Source of the DNA: Rugosimonospora africana
Lineage (GTDB): Bacteria; Actinomycetota; Actinomycetes; Mycobacteriales; Micromonosporaceae
Reading direction: 5' to 3'
Length of the DNA: 64,000 nt
Assembly (NCBI RefSeq): GCF_016862975.1
Contig: NZ_BONZ01000086.1
Coordinates: 1 to 64,000, forward strand
The position numbers were made by a program, and so were the translations under genes. Shown in pieces: positions 28,054 to 36,414 of this stretch. Within the stretch, counting starts at the first letter, position 1; each line of letters opens with the position of its first letter. The notes below the pieces were generated by a model that was given only the letters and a program-made list of their open reading frames with translations, searched no databases and was not told where the DNA came from.

Positions 28054-29331
28054 ATGTGGCGACGGCGGGATCCCGATGGCCGCGACATACTCGTACGGGT
28101 GGTTGTCGGGGAGGATGAGCGGCTGGTCGGCCACGGCGGCATCGTGGGTCTCGCCGTCGGACTGCTGCTGGTCGGTGGCGCACTGTCGACATTCGGCCCG
28201 GGTGGCGACCCGGCGCTGTCGGTGGTCGCGACGGTGGTGCTGACCGCCGTTGCCGGGTGCTGGCTCGCCGCCTTGGCGCTCCCGCGCTTCAGCTGGGCGG
28301 GTCGGCCGGCGTTGCCAGTGGTCTACTACGCCGGCCTTCTCGTGGTCTTGTCGGTGCTCGTGATGCGTAGCCCGTGGTTCATGGTGGTGTCGTGGGTCGC
28401 GTGCGTCTACGCCTTCCTCCTGTTCGAGGCCCGCTGGGCGTTCGCCGGCGCCGCCGCGGCCGGGGTGGCGTTGACGGTGGCTCAGGCCGGGTCGCCGGTA
28501 CCGGAATCGAGGCAGTCTCTGCCCCTGTTCCTGATCAGCCTGGTCGCACCGCTGCTCGCGGCCGGCTGGTACCTCGGCCGGGAGAGCGACGCGCGACGGC
28601 GGCTGATCGACCGCCTGACCCTCGCGAACCGCGAGCTGGCCGCGTCGTCGGCGGCGAACGCGGCGTTGCAGGACCGGCTGCTGGCGCAGTCCTGCGCGGC
28701 CGGCGTACAGCAGGAACGGCAACGGATGGCCCGGGAGATCCACGACACGTTGGCGCAGGACCTGTCCGCCGTGGTGGCACAGCTGGAGGTGGCGTTGTCA
28801 GCCGATCCCGGAGAACAGGGCTGGCGGGCCAGGGTGACGCAGGCACGTGACCTGGCACGGGACGGGTTGGTCGAGGCGCGCAGATCGGTACGGGCAATGG
28901 GACCCCGGCCGCTGGACACGGCGGCGCTTCCCGAGGCACTGCACCGGCTGGTGGACCAGTGGCGCGAGCGAGCCGGAGTCGACGCGTCCTGCCGGGTCGA
29001 CGACGACCTGCCGGCGCTGCCCGACCGGGCCGAGGCGGAGCTGCTGCGGGTGGCGCAGACGGCCCTGGCGAACGTCGCCGAGCACGCTCACGCGTCGCGG
29101 GTGCGGGTCTCGCTGTCGAGCGTCGGCGACGCGGTGCTGTTGGACGTCCGCGACGACGGCGCGGGCTTTGACCCGGCCCACGCCGTGGCCGGTACGGCGG
29201 ACCGCGGGTTCGGGATCGGCGGCATGCGGCAGCGGCTGGGCGAGGTCGGTGGCCACCTGGAAATCGAGAGTGCGCCGGGTGCGGGTACCGCGGTCTGCGC
29301 GAGGGTGCCGATCGGCTCCGGGGTGAGCTGA
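28054..29331 (+). CDS. NarL-type sensor histidine kinase
   Basis: A 425-residue kinase with about five hydrophobic helices in residues 28-172 and almost no extracytoplasmic domain, so it probably senses a membrane or intramembrane signal. The HisKA_3 dimerisation region has phospho-acceptor His230 in MAREIHDTLAQDLSAVV. The HATPase domain shows ALANVAEHAHAS, DVRDDGAGFDPAH and GFGIGGMRQRL. Its stop overlaps the start of the response-regulator gene (TGATG). It sits inside the van region but is unrelated to VanS in type. Confidence 0.92.
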   Translation: MWRRRDPDGRDILVRVVVGEDERLVGHGGIVGLAVGLLLVGGALSTFGPGGDPALSVVATVVLTAVAGCWLAALALPRFSWAGRPALPVVYYAGLLVVLSVLVMRSPWFMVVSWVACVYAFLLFEARWAFAGAAAAGVALTVAQAGSPVPESRQSLPLFLISLVAPLLAAGWYLGRESDARRRLIDRLTLANRELAASSAANAALQDRLLAQSCAAGVQQERQRMAREIHDTLAQDLSAVVAQLEVALSADPGEQGWRARVTQARDLARDGLVEARRSVRAMGPRPLDTAALPEALHRLVDQWRERAGVDASCRVDDDLPALPDRAEAELLRVAQTALANVAEHAHASRVRVSLSSVGDAVLLDVRDDGAGFDPAHAVAGTADRGFGIGGMRQRLGEVGGHLEIESAPGAGTAVCARVPIGSGVS

Positions 29332-29972
29332 TGGGCGAGCTGGTGAACGACGGGATCCGGGTACTGGTCGTCGACGACCATCCGGTGTTCCGGGACGGCC
29401 TGCGCCAGCTGCTGCGCGGCAGCGGGGAGTTCACGGTCGTCGCGGAGGCCGCCGACGGGCTGGAGGCGCTGGCCTACGTGCAGCGGAATCCGGTACACGT
29501 CGTGTTGATGGACCTGCACATGCCACGGATGGACGGGGTGACGGCGACCGCCCGGCTGCGTGAGGTCGCGCCGCAGACCCGGGTACTCGTGCTCAGCACG
29601 TACGACACCGACGCCGACGTTCTGCCGGCCATCGAGTCCGGTGCCACCGGGTACCTGCTCAAGGACGCCTCACGGGCGGAGTTGCTGGCGGCGGTGCGCG
29701 CCGCCGCGAAGGGCGAATCCATGCTCTCCCCGTCGGTCGCTCGTCGGGTCCTCGGCCGGCTCCGGGAGCCGGTGGAGCGGGTACTCAAGCCCCGCGAGGT
29801 CGAGCTGCTCCGGCTGGTCGCCGGTGGCGCGACCAACCGTGAGGCCGCCGTCGCCCTGTTCGTGAGCGAGGCCACCGTCAAGGCGTCGCTGCTGCGCGTC
29901 TACGAACGCCTCGGCGTGCGCGACCGGGCATCCGCGGTGGCCGAGGCGTACCGGCGGGGCATGCTCTCCTGA
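29331..29972 (+). CDS. NarL/FixJ-family response regulator
   Basis: A 213-residue regulator: a receiver domain with phospho-acceptor Asp61 in VVLMDLHMPRMDGV and Lys in YLLKDASRAEL, then a LuxR-type helix-turn-helix (LKPREVELLRLVAGGATNRE, followed by SEATVKASLLRVYERLGVRD). It is translationally coupled to the kinase gene. Targets are unknown; the downstream carboxylesterase gene on the same strand is a candidate. Confidence 0.93.
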   Translation: MGELVNDGIRVLVVDDHPVFRDGLRQLLRGSGEFTVVAEAADGLEALAYVQRNPVHVVLMDLHMPRMDGVTATARLREVAPQTRVLVLSTYDTDADVLPAIESGATGYLLKDASRAELLAAVRAAAKGESMLSPSVARRVLGRLREPVERVLKPREVELLRLVAGGATNREAAVALFVSEATVKASLLRVYERLGVRDRASAVAEAYRRGMLS

Positions 29973-30022
29973 TCGTGTGGATCCCGTGCCGCGTCCGGCC
30001 TGCCGGCGGCGTGTGGCCCCGG

Positions 30023-30052
30023 CGGCGTGGCCCGCGGGGCGCGGCCACGCCG
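30023..30052 (+). terminator. Hairpin after the NarL-type pair
   Basis: CGGCGTGGCC and its complement (10 bp) around a 10-base GC loop, about 50 bp after the response-regulator stop codon. Confidence 0.5.
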
Positions 30053-30181
30053 GGCGCGCCGGCGCAATAGCCGATCGGTGAAAACCTCACCACCTATCGA
30101 GAACCGACCGGGAGCCGATGGAGCCCCGCCGCCCGCTCGGCTGCCGTACAGACTGGACGGGTTACGGCAACGAGAGGGGAG

Positions 30182-31957
30182 ATGACCGTGGCAGCCTTCG
30201 AGGATCCCGTCATGAGTCGCGGGTCCGGGGTGCACCGCTTCGGGGTGAACGGCAACGGTCGACGGGCGGTCCGGTCCGCCCGGTCGGCCGGCGGACCGGT
30301 CACGGCGCGCGGCCTGTCGCCACGTCGCGCACGAGGCCGCCGGGCGCGGGCCGCGGCTGGTGTCGCGTTGCTCGCAGTCGTGACGATCGCGGCGACGACG
30401 ATCAGCGGGTCGACCGCTGCGGCCGGCGCCGACGCTGGCGCCTCCGCGGGCGTGGTACACACGCGGTCCGGTGCCGTCCGGGGACTCGCGGCCGGTGGCG
30501 TCGAGCGATTCCTGGGGCTGCCCTACGCGGCCCCACCCGTGGGAGCGCTGCGCTGGCGGTCGCCGCAGCCAGCACCTACCTGGTCGGGTACCCGCGACGC
30601 GACCCGGTCCGGACCGCCGTGTGCCCAGGGCGCCGCGCTGTCCGAAGCCAGCGAGGACTGCCTGTACCTGGACGTCACCGTGCCACGTCAGGCGCCGGCC
30701 CCGGCACCCCGACCGGTCATGGTGTGGCTGCACGGCGGCGGCTTCACCCAGGGCGCCGGCGGCGACTACGACCCGACCCGGATGGCGTCGCAGGGCGGGG
30801 CCATCGTGGTCACCGTCGACTTCCGGCTGGGCATCTTCGGCTTCTTCGGCCATCCGGGCCTGCCCGGCTCCGGCACCTTCGCGTTGCAGGACCAGCAGGC
30901 GGCGCTGCGGTGGGTACGGGACAACATCTCCGCGTTCGGTGGGGACCCGCACAACGTGACGCTGTTCGGTCAGTCCGGTGGTTCGGTGGCCACCTGCGCC
31001 CAGCTGACCTCGCCGCCGGCGGCCGGGTTGTTCCAGCGAGTGATCATGGAGAGCGGCACGTGCGCGCTGGACTGGCCGGCCAACTCGGCGGCACTCGGAG
31101 ACCCCGCGGGATCCTTCTTCAAACCGGTGGCCGCCATCCAGCAGGCCGGTGACTCCGCGGCGGCGGCGGTGGACTGCCAGCGGGACACCGACGCAGCTGA
31201 GCTCGCCTGCCTGCGGTCGCTGCCCACGCACGCGCTCGACGACCAGTTCGCCAACTTCGGCGTCGCCGCCACCGGTACGCCCGTGCTGCCCGTGGACCCC
31301 GAGACCGCGCTGCGGTCCGGCGCCTTCCACCGGGTACCCGTGCTGTCCGGGCACACCCGGGACGAACACCGGTTGATCGCCGGCATCCTGGCCGCTGCGG
31401 GATGGTGGATCGCGCCAGACGAGTACCCGGCACTCATCGAACAGAGCTTCGGTGCCGACGCACCGGCCGTCCTGGCCCGGTACCCGCTGTCGCGCTACGA
31501 CAACGACGGGGCCCTGGCCTGGTCGGCCGTGTTCACCGACCGGATGTGGAGCTGCACCCAGATCGAGACCGAGAACGCGCTGGCCCGGTATGTGCCCACC
31601 TACACCTACGAGTTCGCCGATGAGCACGCCCAGCCGTTCGGCGACCTCCCGCCGGACTTCCCGGCCGGCGCGTCGCACGCGTCCGAGGTGCCGTACCTGT
31701 TCGACGTGGCCGGCCGTCCGCCGATCACTGGTGACGGGTACACCGACCAGCAGCGCGGGCTCGCGGCCAGCATGATCGGCTACTGGACCACGTTCGCCCG
31801 TACCGGCAATCCCTCCGGACGGGGCGCGGCGTGGCCCGCGACCCGGCCGGCCCACGCGGAGCAGCCCGCGCGACGACTGGCCCCCGGCCCCGGCGGCGTG
31901 GCCCCGGTCGACGGCTATGCCGAGCACCAGTGCGCGTTCTGGCAAACGATGCTCTGA
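30182..31957 (+). CDS. Exported type-B carboxylesterase
   Basis: A 591-residue alpha/beta hydrolase of the carboxylesterase/cholinesterase family. A long Arg-rich N-region is followed by a hydrophobic stretch at about 58-75, so export by signal peptide or anchoring is likely. Catalytic Ser265 lies in FGQSGGSVA (GxSxG); the oxyanion hole is WLHGGGF; EDCLYLDV is the family signature 2. The catalytic acid and His lie in the C-terminal half and I did not assign them firmly. Substrate unknown; it hydrolyses carboxylic esters. It ends at a strong hairpin shared with the convergent vanS gene. Confidence 0.88.
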   Translation: MTVAAFEDPVMSRGSGVHRFGVNGNGRRAVRSARSAGGPVTARGLSPRRARGRRARAAAGVALLAVVTIAATTISGSTAAAGADAGASAGVVHTRSGAVRGLAAGGVERFLGLPYAAPPVGALRWRSPQPAPTWSGTRDATRSGPPCAQGAALSEASEDCLYLDVTVPRQAPAPAPRPVMVWLHGGGFTQGAGGDYDPTRMASQGGAIVVTVDFRLGIFGFFGHPGLPGSGTFALQDQQAALRWVRDNISAFGGDPHNVTLFGQSGGSVATCAQLTSPPAAGLFQRVIMESGTCALDWPANSAALGDPAGSFFKPVAAIQQAGDSAAAAVDCQRDTDAAELACLRSLPTHALDDQFANFGVAATGTPVLPVDPETALRSGAFHRVPVLSGHTRDEHRLIAGILAAAGWWIAPDEYPALIEQSFGADAPAVLARYPLSRYDNDGALAWSAVFTDRMWSCTQIETENALARYVPTYTYEFADEHAQPFGDLPPDFPAGASHASEVPYLFDVAGRPPITGDGYTDQQRGLAASMIGYWTTFARTGNPSGRGAAWPATRPAHAEQPARRLAPGPGGVAPVDGYAEHQCAFWQTML

Positions 31958-31968
31958 GTCTGAGATCG

Positions 31969-31999
31969 GACCAGCGGCCCGGGCCCCGGGCCGCTGGTC
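31969..31999. terminator. Bidirectional terminator between esterase and vanS
   Basis: An almost perfect palindrome with 15-bp arms (GACCAGCGGCCCGGG) and practically no loop; about 12 bp would pair in RNA. It sits between two convergent genes and can serve both. Confidence 0.75.
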
Positions 32000-32012
32000 G
32001 GTCCGCCGATCG

Positions 32013-33125
32013 TCAGCTGCCGCTGTGCGGTGACGCCATGGGCAGTCGCACCGTGACAACGAGCCCGCCGGCGGCCCGGGGGCTCAGGGTGAGGGTTCCG
32101 TCGTGTGCCTGGGCGATGCTCTTGACGATGGCCAGGCCGAGGCCGACGCCCGCGTGGTCGCTGCGTACGCGTCGGGTGCCGCGCTGAAACGGCTCGACAA
32201 GCGTGGAAACCAACTGTGGGGAGAGCTTCTCGCCGGTGTTCTCGACTGTGAGCACCACAGTCGTGGGGTGGACGCTGGTCGTGACCCACACCGTGCCCTG
32301 TTCCGGCAGATTGTGGACGATCGCGTTGTGCACGAGGTTCGTGGCCAGCTGCAGCAGGAGCGCGTGTGAGCCGGTGGCGGGGGTCAGGTCGCCGGAGGTC
32401 TCGATGGCGATGCCGCGTTTTTCGGCGAGGGGAAGCAGCGTCTCACTGGCCTCTTCCGCGATGAGGGACAGGTCGACGTGTTCCCGGGTGAAGGACCGTT
32501 GATCGGCGCGGCTGAGTAGGAGCAACGCCTCGGTGAGGTCGATCGCTCGGGTGTTGACGGCCTGGAGGCGGTCGACAAGTTCGCCGGTGTCGCGGTTCAG
32601 ATCGTTGCGGGCCACGTCGAGAAGTGTCTGCGTCACCGCCAGCGGGGTGCGCAGTTCGTGGGAGGCGTTGGCCGCAAATCTCTTCTGCTCTTCGACGTGC
32701 GCCTCGAGCTGCGCGAGCATGGTGTCGAAGGCATCGGCCAGTTCGCGGAACTCATCGCTGGGGCCTTCCAACTGGATCCGGTGGGAGAGCGATCCATTCG
32801 CGGCCCTGCGGGTGGCGTTGGTGATGCGGGTCAGGGGAGCGAGCATGCGGCCGGCGAGAATCCATCCCCCCACGAGACCGAACACCAGCAGGAACGCCAA
32901 CGCTTCGGCCGCTCGCGGAAGGAAGGCGCGCTGGAGGTCGGAACGGTTGGGAATGTTGGCGCCGGGAATGTGAGAGTGAGGAGGCAACAGGAACTCGCGG
33001 TTGGGAACGTACCGCAGGAGGAAGACCCACACGACGGCGAGCAGCAAGGCACCGGCGAGCATGAGGAACCCGGCGTAGCTGAGGGTGAGTTTGAGCCGGA
33101 CGCTCAGGCCGGGCTGCCTATCCAC
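32013..33125 (-). CDS. vanS: VanS-type sensor histidine kinase
   Basis: A 370-residue kinase of the Streptomyces VanS type. Helix 1 (about 12-40: LKLTLSYAGFLMLAGALLL) and helix 2 (about 74-94) flank a short external loop of about 34 residues that would meet the glycopeptide or its effect. HAMP follows, then His156 in ASHELRTPLAVTQT, then the ATPase with N-box NLVHNAIVHN and G-box GVGLGLAIVKS. GTG 33125 is chosen: GAGGAA lies 7 bp upstream, and it overlaps the vanR stop by 8 bp. An in-frame GTG at 33140 has a weaker ribosome site. Confidence 0.9.
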   Translation of the reverse strand: MDRQPGLSVRLKLTLSYAGFLMLAGALLLAVVWVFLLRYVPNREFLLPPHSHIPGANIPNRSDLQRAFLPRAAEALAFLLVFGLVGGWILAGRMLAPLTRITNATRRAANGSLSHRIQLEGPSDEFRELADAFDTMLAQLEAHVEEQKRFAANASHELRTPLAVTQTLLDVARNDLNRDTGELVDRLQAVNTRAIDLTEALLLLSRADQRSFTREHVDLSLIAEEASETLLPLAEKRGIAIETSGDLTPATGSHALLLQLATNLVHNAIVHNLPEQGTVWVTTSVHPTTVVLTVENTGEKLSPQLVSTLVEPFQRGTRRVRSDHAGVGLGLAIVKSIAQAHDGTLTLSPRAAGGLVVTVRLPMASPHSGS

Positions 33126-33813
33126 GGTCCGATTCCTCACGTCCGGTCTCGGGTGCGGTGTCGATGCGGTACCCGACGCCAGGCACGGTGGCGATGATCC
33201 AGGGCTCGCCGAGTCGTTTGCGCAGCGCCGAAACCGTGATGCGGACGGCGTTGGTGAACGGGTCGGCGTTCTCGTCCCACGCCCGTTCCAGGAGTTCTTC
33301 GGCGCTGATCACACCGCCCTCGGCGGCGACGAGAACTTCGAGTACCGCGAACTGCTTCCTGGTCAGCGCGACGTACCGGCCGTCCCGGAAGACCTCGCGG
33401 CGGAACGGATCCAGACGCAGACCCGCGATCTCCCGCACCGGCGGCCTGTTGTGGGCGCGCCTGCGGTCGAGTGCTCTGAGCCGGAGTACGAGTTCCCGGA
33501 GCTCGAACGGCTTGGTGAGGTAGTCGTCGGCGCCGAGCTCGAACCCGGAGACCTTGTCGTCGAGCCGGTCGGCAGCGGTGAGCATCAGGATCGGCATGCC
33601 ACTGCGGGAGGCGACGATGCTTTCGGCGATCTCGTCACCGGACGGCCCGGGAACGTCGCGGTCGAGGACGGCGATGTCGTAGGCGTTGATGCTCAGCAAC
33701 TCCAGGGCGGTGTCGCCGTCACCGGCGATGTCCGCCGCTATCGCTTCCAGGCGCAGCCCATCGCGGATGGCCTCCGCCATGTAGGGCTCGTCCTCGACGA
33801 CCAACACACGCAT
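33118..33813 (-). CDS. vanR: VanR-type response regulator
   Basis: A 231-residue OmpR/PhoB-class regulator: receiver with phospho-acceptor Asp51 in IAVLDRDVPGPSGDEIAE and Lys in DDYLTKPFELREL; winged helix with VALTRKQFAVLEVLVAAEGG and NAVRITVSALRKRLGE. The sequence strongly recalls Streptomyces VanR. The ATG at 33813 has GGGAG upstream; the frame stays open far upstream of this but that part does not encode the protein. Divergent from the vanY-like gene across 87 bp carrying the van promoter block, so it probably binds its own upstream region. Confidence 0.94.
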   Translation of the reverse strand: MRVLVVEDEPYMAEAIRDGLRLEAIAADIAGDGDTALELLSINAYDIAVLDRDVPGPSGDEIAESIVASRSGMPILMLTAADRLDDKVSGFELGADDYLTKPFELRELVLRLRALDRRRAHNRPPVREIAGLRLDPFRREVFRDGRYVALTRKQFAVLEVLVAAEGGVISAEELLERAWDENADPFTNAVRITVSALRKRLGEPWIIATVPGVGYRIDTAPETGREESDRG

Positions 33814-33836
33814 GCTCCCGATGCTACAAACCGTCA

Positions 33837-33895
33837 GATATCGTCGGCATACCGAAAACCACATACGTGCCGGCGACACCGCGCCGCCTTGACTG
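33837..33895 (+). promoter_or_regulatory. van promoter block upstream of the vanY-like gene
   Basis: 53 of 59 positions match 24711-24769 before vanH, without gaps. The block lies between divergent vanR and the vanY-like gene. TTGACT at 33889-33894 lies 6 bp before the ATG at 33901, the same geometry as vanH. Confidence 0.7.
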
Positions 33896-33900
33896 GCGGC

Positions 33901-34440
33901 ATGAGCCAGACGGCATCGGCGCCCCCGCCCGGCGACGTCTTTCACGGCGACCGCGGTGACACGACTACCGATGATGACCACGCCGTTACCGAGAATGACG
34001 GCGCCCTTCCCGGCGGCGTGACCGTGTTTGATGACCGGTATCCCGGCGTGGCCAACCTCGACCCCGATCTGCTCCGCGCCCTGCGCGAGGCGGCGACCGA
34101 CGCCGCAGCCGACGGCATCGAGTTCTGCGTCAACAGCGGATGGCGGTCCCCGGAGTACCAGAATCGGCTTCTTCGCGACGCGATAGCGAAGTACGGCTCG
34201 GACGAGGAGGCCGCCCGGTGGGTCGCCACCACGGACACGTCCGCTCACGTGTCCGGGAACGCGGTCGACATCGGGCACGCCGATGCCACGGCGTGGCTGT
34301 CCGCACACGGTGCCAGGTATGGACTGTGCCAGATCTACCGCAACGAGCCCTGGCACTACGAACTGCGCCCCGAGGCGATTGGGCGTGGCTGCCCTCCCAT
34401 GTACGCCGACCCCACGCACGATCCGAGGATGCGGCGCTGA
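33901..34440 (+). CDS. VanY-like M15 D,D-carboxypeptidase without signal peptide
   Basis: A 179-residue M15-family metallopeptidase. The zinc site is complete: His116 and Asp123 in HVSGNAVDIG, and catalytic Glu149 with His152 in NEPWHYEL; Arg82 lies in SGWRSPEYQ. VanY enzymes remove the terminal D-Ala from precursors left over by VanX. This one has no signal peptide or membrane helix; the first 40 residues are acidic and disordered-looking, so it should act in the cytoplasm, on UDP-linked pentapeptide or perhaps D-Ala-D-Ala. It shares the van promoter block. No ribosome site is present, and the mRNA is likely leaderless. Confidence 0.85.
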   Translation: MSQTASAPPPGDVFHGDRGDTTTDDDHAVTENDGALPGGVTVFDDRYPGVANLDPDLLRALREAATDAAADGIEFCVNSGWRSPEYQNRLLRDAIAKYGSDEEAARWVATTDTSAHVSGNAVDIGHADATAWLSAHGARYGLCQIYRNEPWHYELRPEAIGRGCPPMYADPTHDPRMRR

Positions 34441-34479
34441 CACTGCCGCCGCGCGGGCCGCCGGCGGCCTCCCTGCGAG

Positions 34480-34773
34480 TTGGTCGAGTCTGTGCCGACG
34501 ATTCATCCGCTCGCCAAATGCGGATTCAACACTCGGGCGGTACCGCCCCTGATCGTCTGCGAGGACGGTCCCGGTACGACCCTGCTGCGGGGCATCACCG
34601 CCAAGGGTGAGATCTTTCCGATCGCTTCCTCGGTCGATCTCGTGAACGATGTGACCGGTCCGACGTTCAGCCCGGACGGCAGCATCCTGTTCCTCAACAT
34701 CATGGGTGAGGACCCGCCGAACCAGCCGGCCATGTCGTTCGCGGTCTGGGGTCCCTGGCGCAAGTACGCCTGA
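34480..34773 (+). pseudogene. C-terminal remnant of a PhoX/DUF839-family phosphatase gene
   Basis: The frame encodes about 97 residues that look like only the end of a PhoX-type alkaline phosphatase: IVCEDGPGTTLLRGITAKG, GPTFSPDGSILFLNIMGE and the typical C-terminus FAVWGPW. A full PhoX protein has several hundred residues, and no upstream part exists in the 40 bp before it, where the vanY-like gene ends. No good start codon or ribosome site is visible (TTG at 34480). It is best read as a 5'-truncated pseudogene. Confidence 0.7.
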
Positions 34774-34796
34774 GTGGCCCGCCGTTCGGGAGGCGA

Positions 34797-34838
34797 CGAG
34801 GCTGCGGTCTGACGATCTGACGTCAGACCGCAGCCTCG
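34797..34838 (+). terminator. Strong hairpin terminator after the PhoX remnant
   Basis: A perfect 17-bp stem, CGAGGCTGCGGTCTGAC with its complement, around an 8-base loop and followed by TT. It has survived although its gene is truncated. Confidence 0.85.
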
Positions 34839-35093
34839 TTCAGGCCGCTACCCGTGTCAGAGTCTGGATTCACGCCTCCGGGGCGATAAGCGAAGAAACC
34901 TCGGCAAATGCTGCGAACCCGACAGGGATTAGTACCCATTATGTGATGATTCTTCCCATCGGGGCTTGTGGCGCTCAGTGGTCGAATCAGGAAGCCCGCC
35001 GCCGGTATGCGTCGTTCCGCGCGTACCCGTGATGCGGAGGCAGCCAAGGGGACGGATAGACGGCTCCGACAACCATTCACGGGAGGGAACGGC

Positions 35094-36272
35094 ATGATCA
35101 GTGTGCGTAGGCAGACGTTGGCGGTCCTGGCTGTCGGCGTTGTCGTGGCTGTCGGCGGTGCCGGCAACGCGGCGTCGGCGGCGGCAGCCGATCAGGGGGC
35201 ACCACCGAACACGAGCGCGGCGAACGACACCAGCAAGGCGTCCGCCGAGGGCAAAAAGTCCGACGGCGACAAGGGGAAGAAGGCCCCGCGCTTCGAGGTC
35301 CGCAACCAGGTGTCGGATCAGGCGGAGCGCGACCCCGCGGTCGTCGATCCGGACGCGGTCAACACCTGGGGACTGGCCTTCGGGCCGGCGCCCACCACCC
35401 CACTGTGGGTGGCGAACAACGGCACCAACACGGCCACCGTCTACACCGGTGGCGTCAACGGCGCGCCCGTCGTGAAGTCTGACCTCACCGTCGACATCCC
35501 CGGTGGCGCGCCGACCGGTGAGGTGTTCAACGACACCGACGGTTTCGACGTGCCCGGGGCCGGCAACGACAAGCCGGCCACCTTCATCTGGGTCAGCGAG
35601 GGCGGCGACGTCACCGCGTGGAACCCGGACGCTGGGACCGAGGCGGTTCAGGTCGCGCACGTGGACGGCGCGGTCTACAAGGGGGCCACCCTCCTGAAGA
35701 CCAAGTTCGGCAACTTCCTCCTCGCCGCCGACTTCCACGACGCGCGGATCGACATCTTCGACGAGAACTTCAACAAGCTTGAACTGAAGGACTCGCCGTT
35801 CAGCGACGACAACATTCCCGACGGGTTCGCGCCGTTCAACATCGTGGCGTTCGGCGACAAGGTATATGTGTCCTACGCCAAGCAGGACGCTGACGCGATG
35901 GACGACGTGGCCGGTCCCGGAAACGGGTTCGTCGACCTGTTCACGAAGAACGGCTCGAAGGTGCAGCGCATCGCCAGCCGGGGGACCCTGAACTCCCCGT
36001 GGGGACTGGCCTTCGCGCCGGACAGCTTCGGTCGCTTCGCCGGCGACCTGTTGGTCGGCAACTTCGGTGACGGCCGGATCAACGTCTTCGACGGGAAGAA
36101 GTTCGAGGGGCAGTTGAAGGACGAGAACGGTGAGCCCATCACTCTCGATGGCCTCTGGGCCCTGCTGCCGGGCACCGAGGCCACCGGCGGCGAATCGACG
36201 GTGTGGTTCAGCTCCGGACCCGACGACGAGCAGCACGGATTGGTGGGCCAGCTGATTCCAGAGGACAACTGA
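35094..36272 (+). CDS. Secreted TIGR03118-family beta-propeller-like protein
   Basis: A 392-residue exported protein. The signal peptide covers about 1-32 (VRRQTLAVLAVGVVVAVGG), then a Lys/Ser-rich spacer and a long beta-rich domain from about 65. TIGR03118-type blocks are visible: NTWGLAFGPAPTTPLWVANN near the start, GNFLLAADFHDARIDIFD in the middle and SPWGLAFAPDSFG near the end. Family function is unestablished; NHL-like repeats suggest ligand binding. GGGAGGGAA ribosome site. A single transcription unit, ending at the hairpin at 36288. Confidence 0.85.
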   Translation: MISVRRQTLAVLAVGVVVAVGGAGNAASAAAADQGAPPNTSAANDTSKASAEGKKSDGDKGKKAPRFEVRNQVSDQAERDPAVVDPDAVNTWGLAFGPAPTTPLWVANNGTNTATVYTGGVNGAPVVKSDLTVDIPGGAPTGEVFNDTDGFDVPGAGNDKPATFIWVSEGGDVTAWNPDAGTEAVQVAHVDGAVYKGATLLKTKFGNFLLAADFHDARIDIFDENFNKLELKDSPFSDDNIPDGFAPFNIVAFGDKVYVSYAKQDADAMDDVAGPGNGFVDLFTKNGSKVQRIASRGTLNSPWGLAFAPDSFGRFAGDLLVGNFGDGRINVFDGKKFEGQLKDENGEPITLDGLWALLPGTEATGGESTVWFSSGPDDEQHGLVGQLIPEDN

Positions 36273-36287
36273 CCGGACCGCATGCGC

Positions 36288-36322
36288 GACGCCGCGTCTC
36301 ACCGAGCGTGAGGCGCGGCGTC
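36288..36322 (+). terminator. Terminator after the TIGR03118 gene
   Basis: 15-bp stem (GACGCCGCGTCTCAC against its complement with one G-T pair) and a 5-base loop, 15 bp past the stop codon. Confidence 0.8.
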
Positions 36323-36414
36323 CCGCGCGGCCCCGGAGACGCTGGAATGTGGACCGCTCTGGCCGCCGATGAGGGCGCCCCCACTCCCCGGACGCCGCCG
36401 TCCATAATGGGCCG

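Noticed and set aside
29900-32059. Open minus-strand frame of about 720 codons
   Set aside because: Antisense shadow of the carboxylesterase gene; the translation has no recognisable domain.
24200-34440. A glycopeptide biosynthetic cluster around the van genes
   Set aside because: No NRPS, P450, halogenase or glycosyltransferase genes are present, so this is resistance without visible biosynthesis in the window.
33814-34506. Long N-terminal extension of VanR, since its frame stays open
   Set aside because: The extension is antisense to the vanY-like gene. VanR starts at 33813 with a good ribosome site and a canonical receiver N-terminus.
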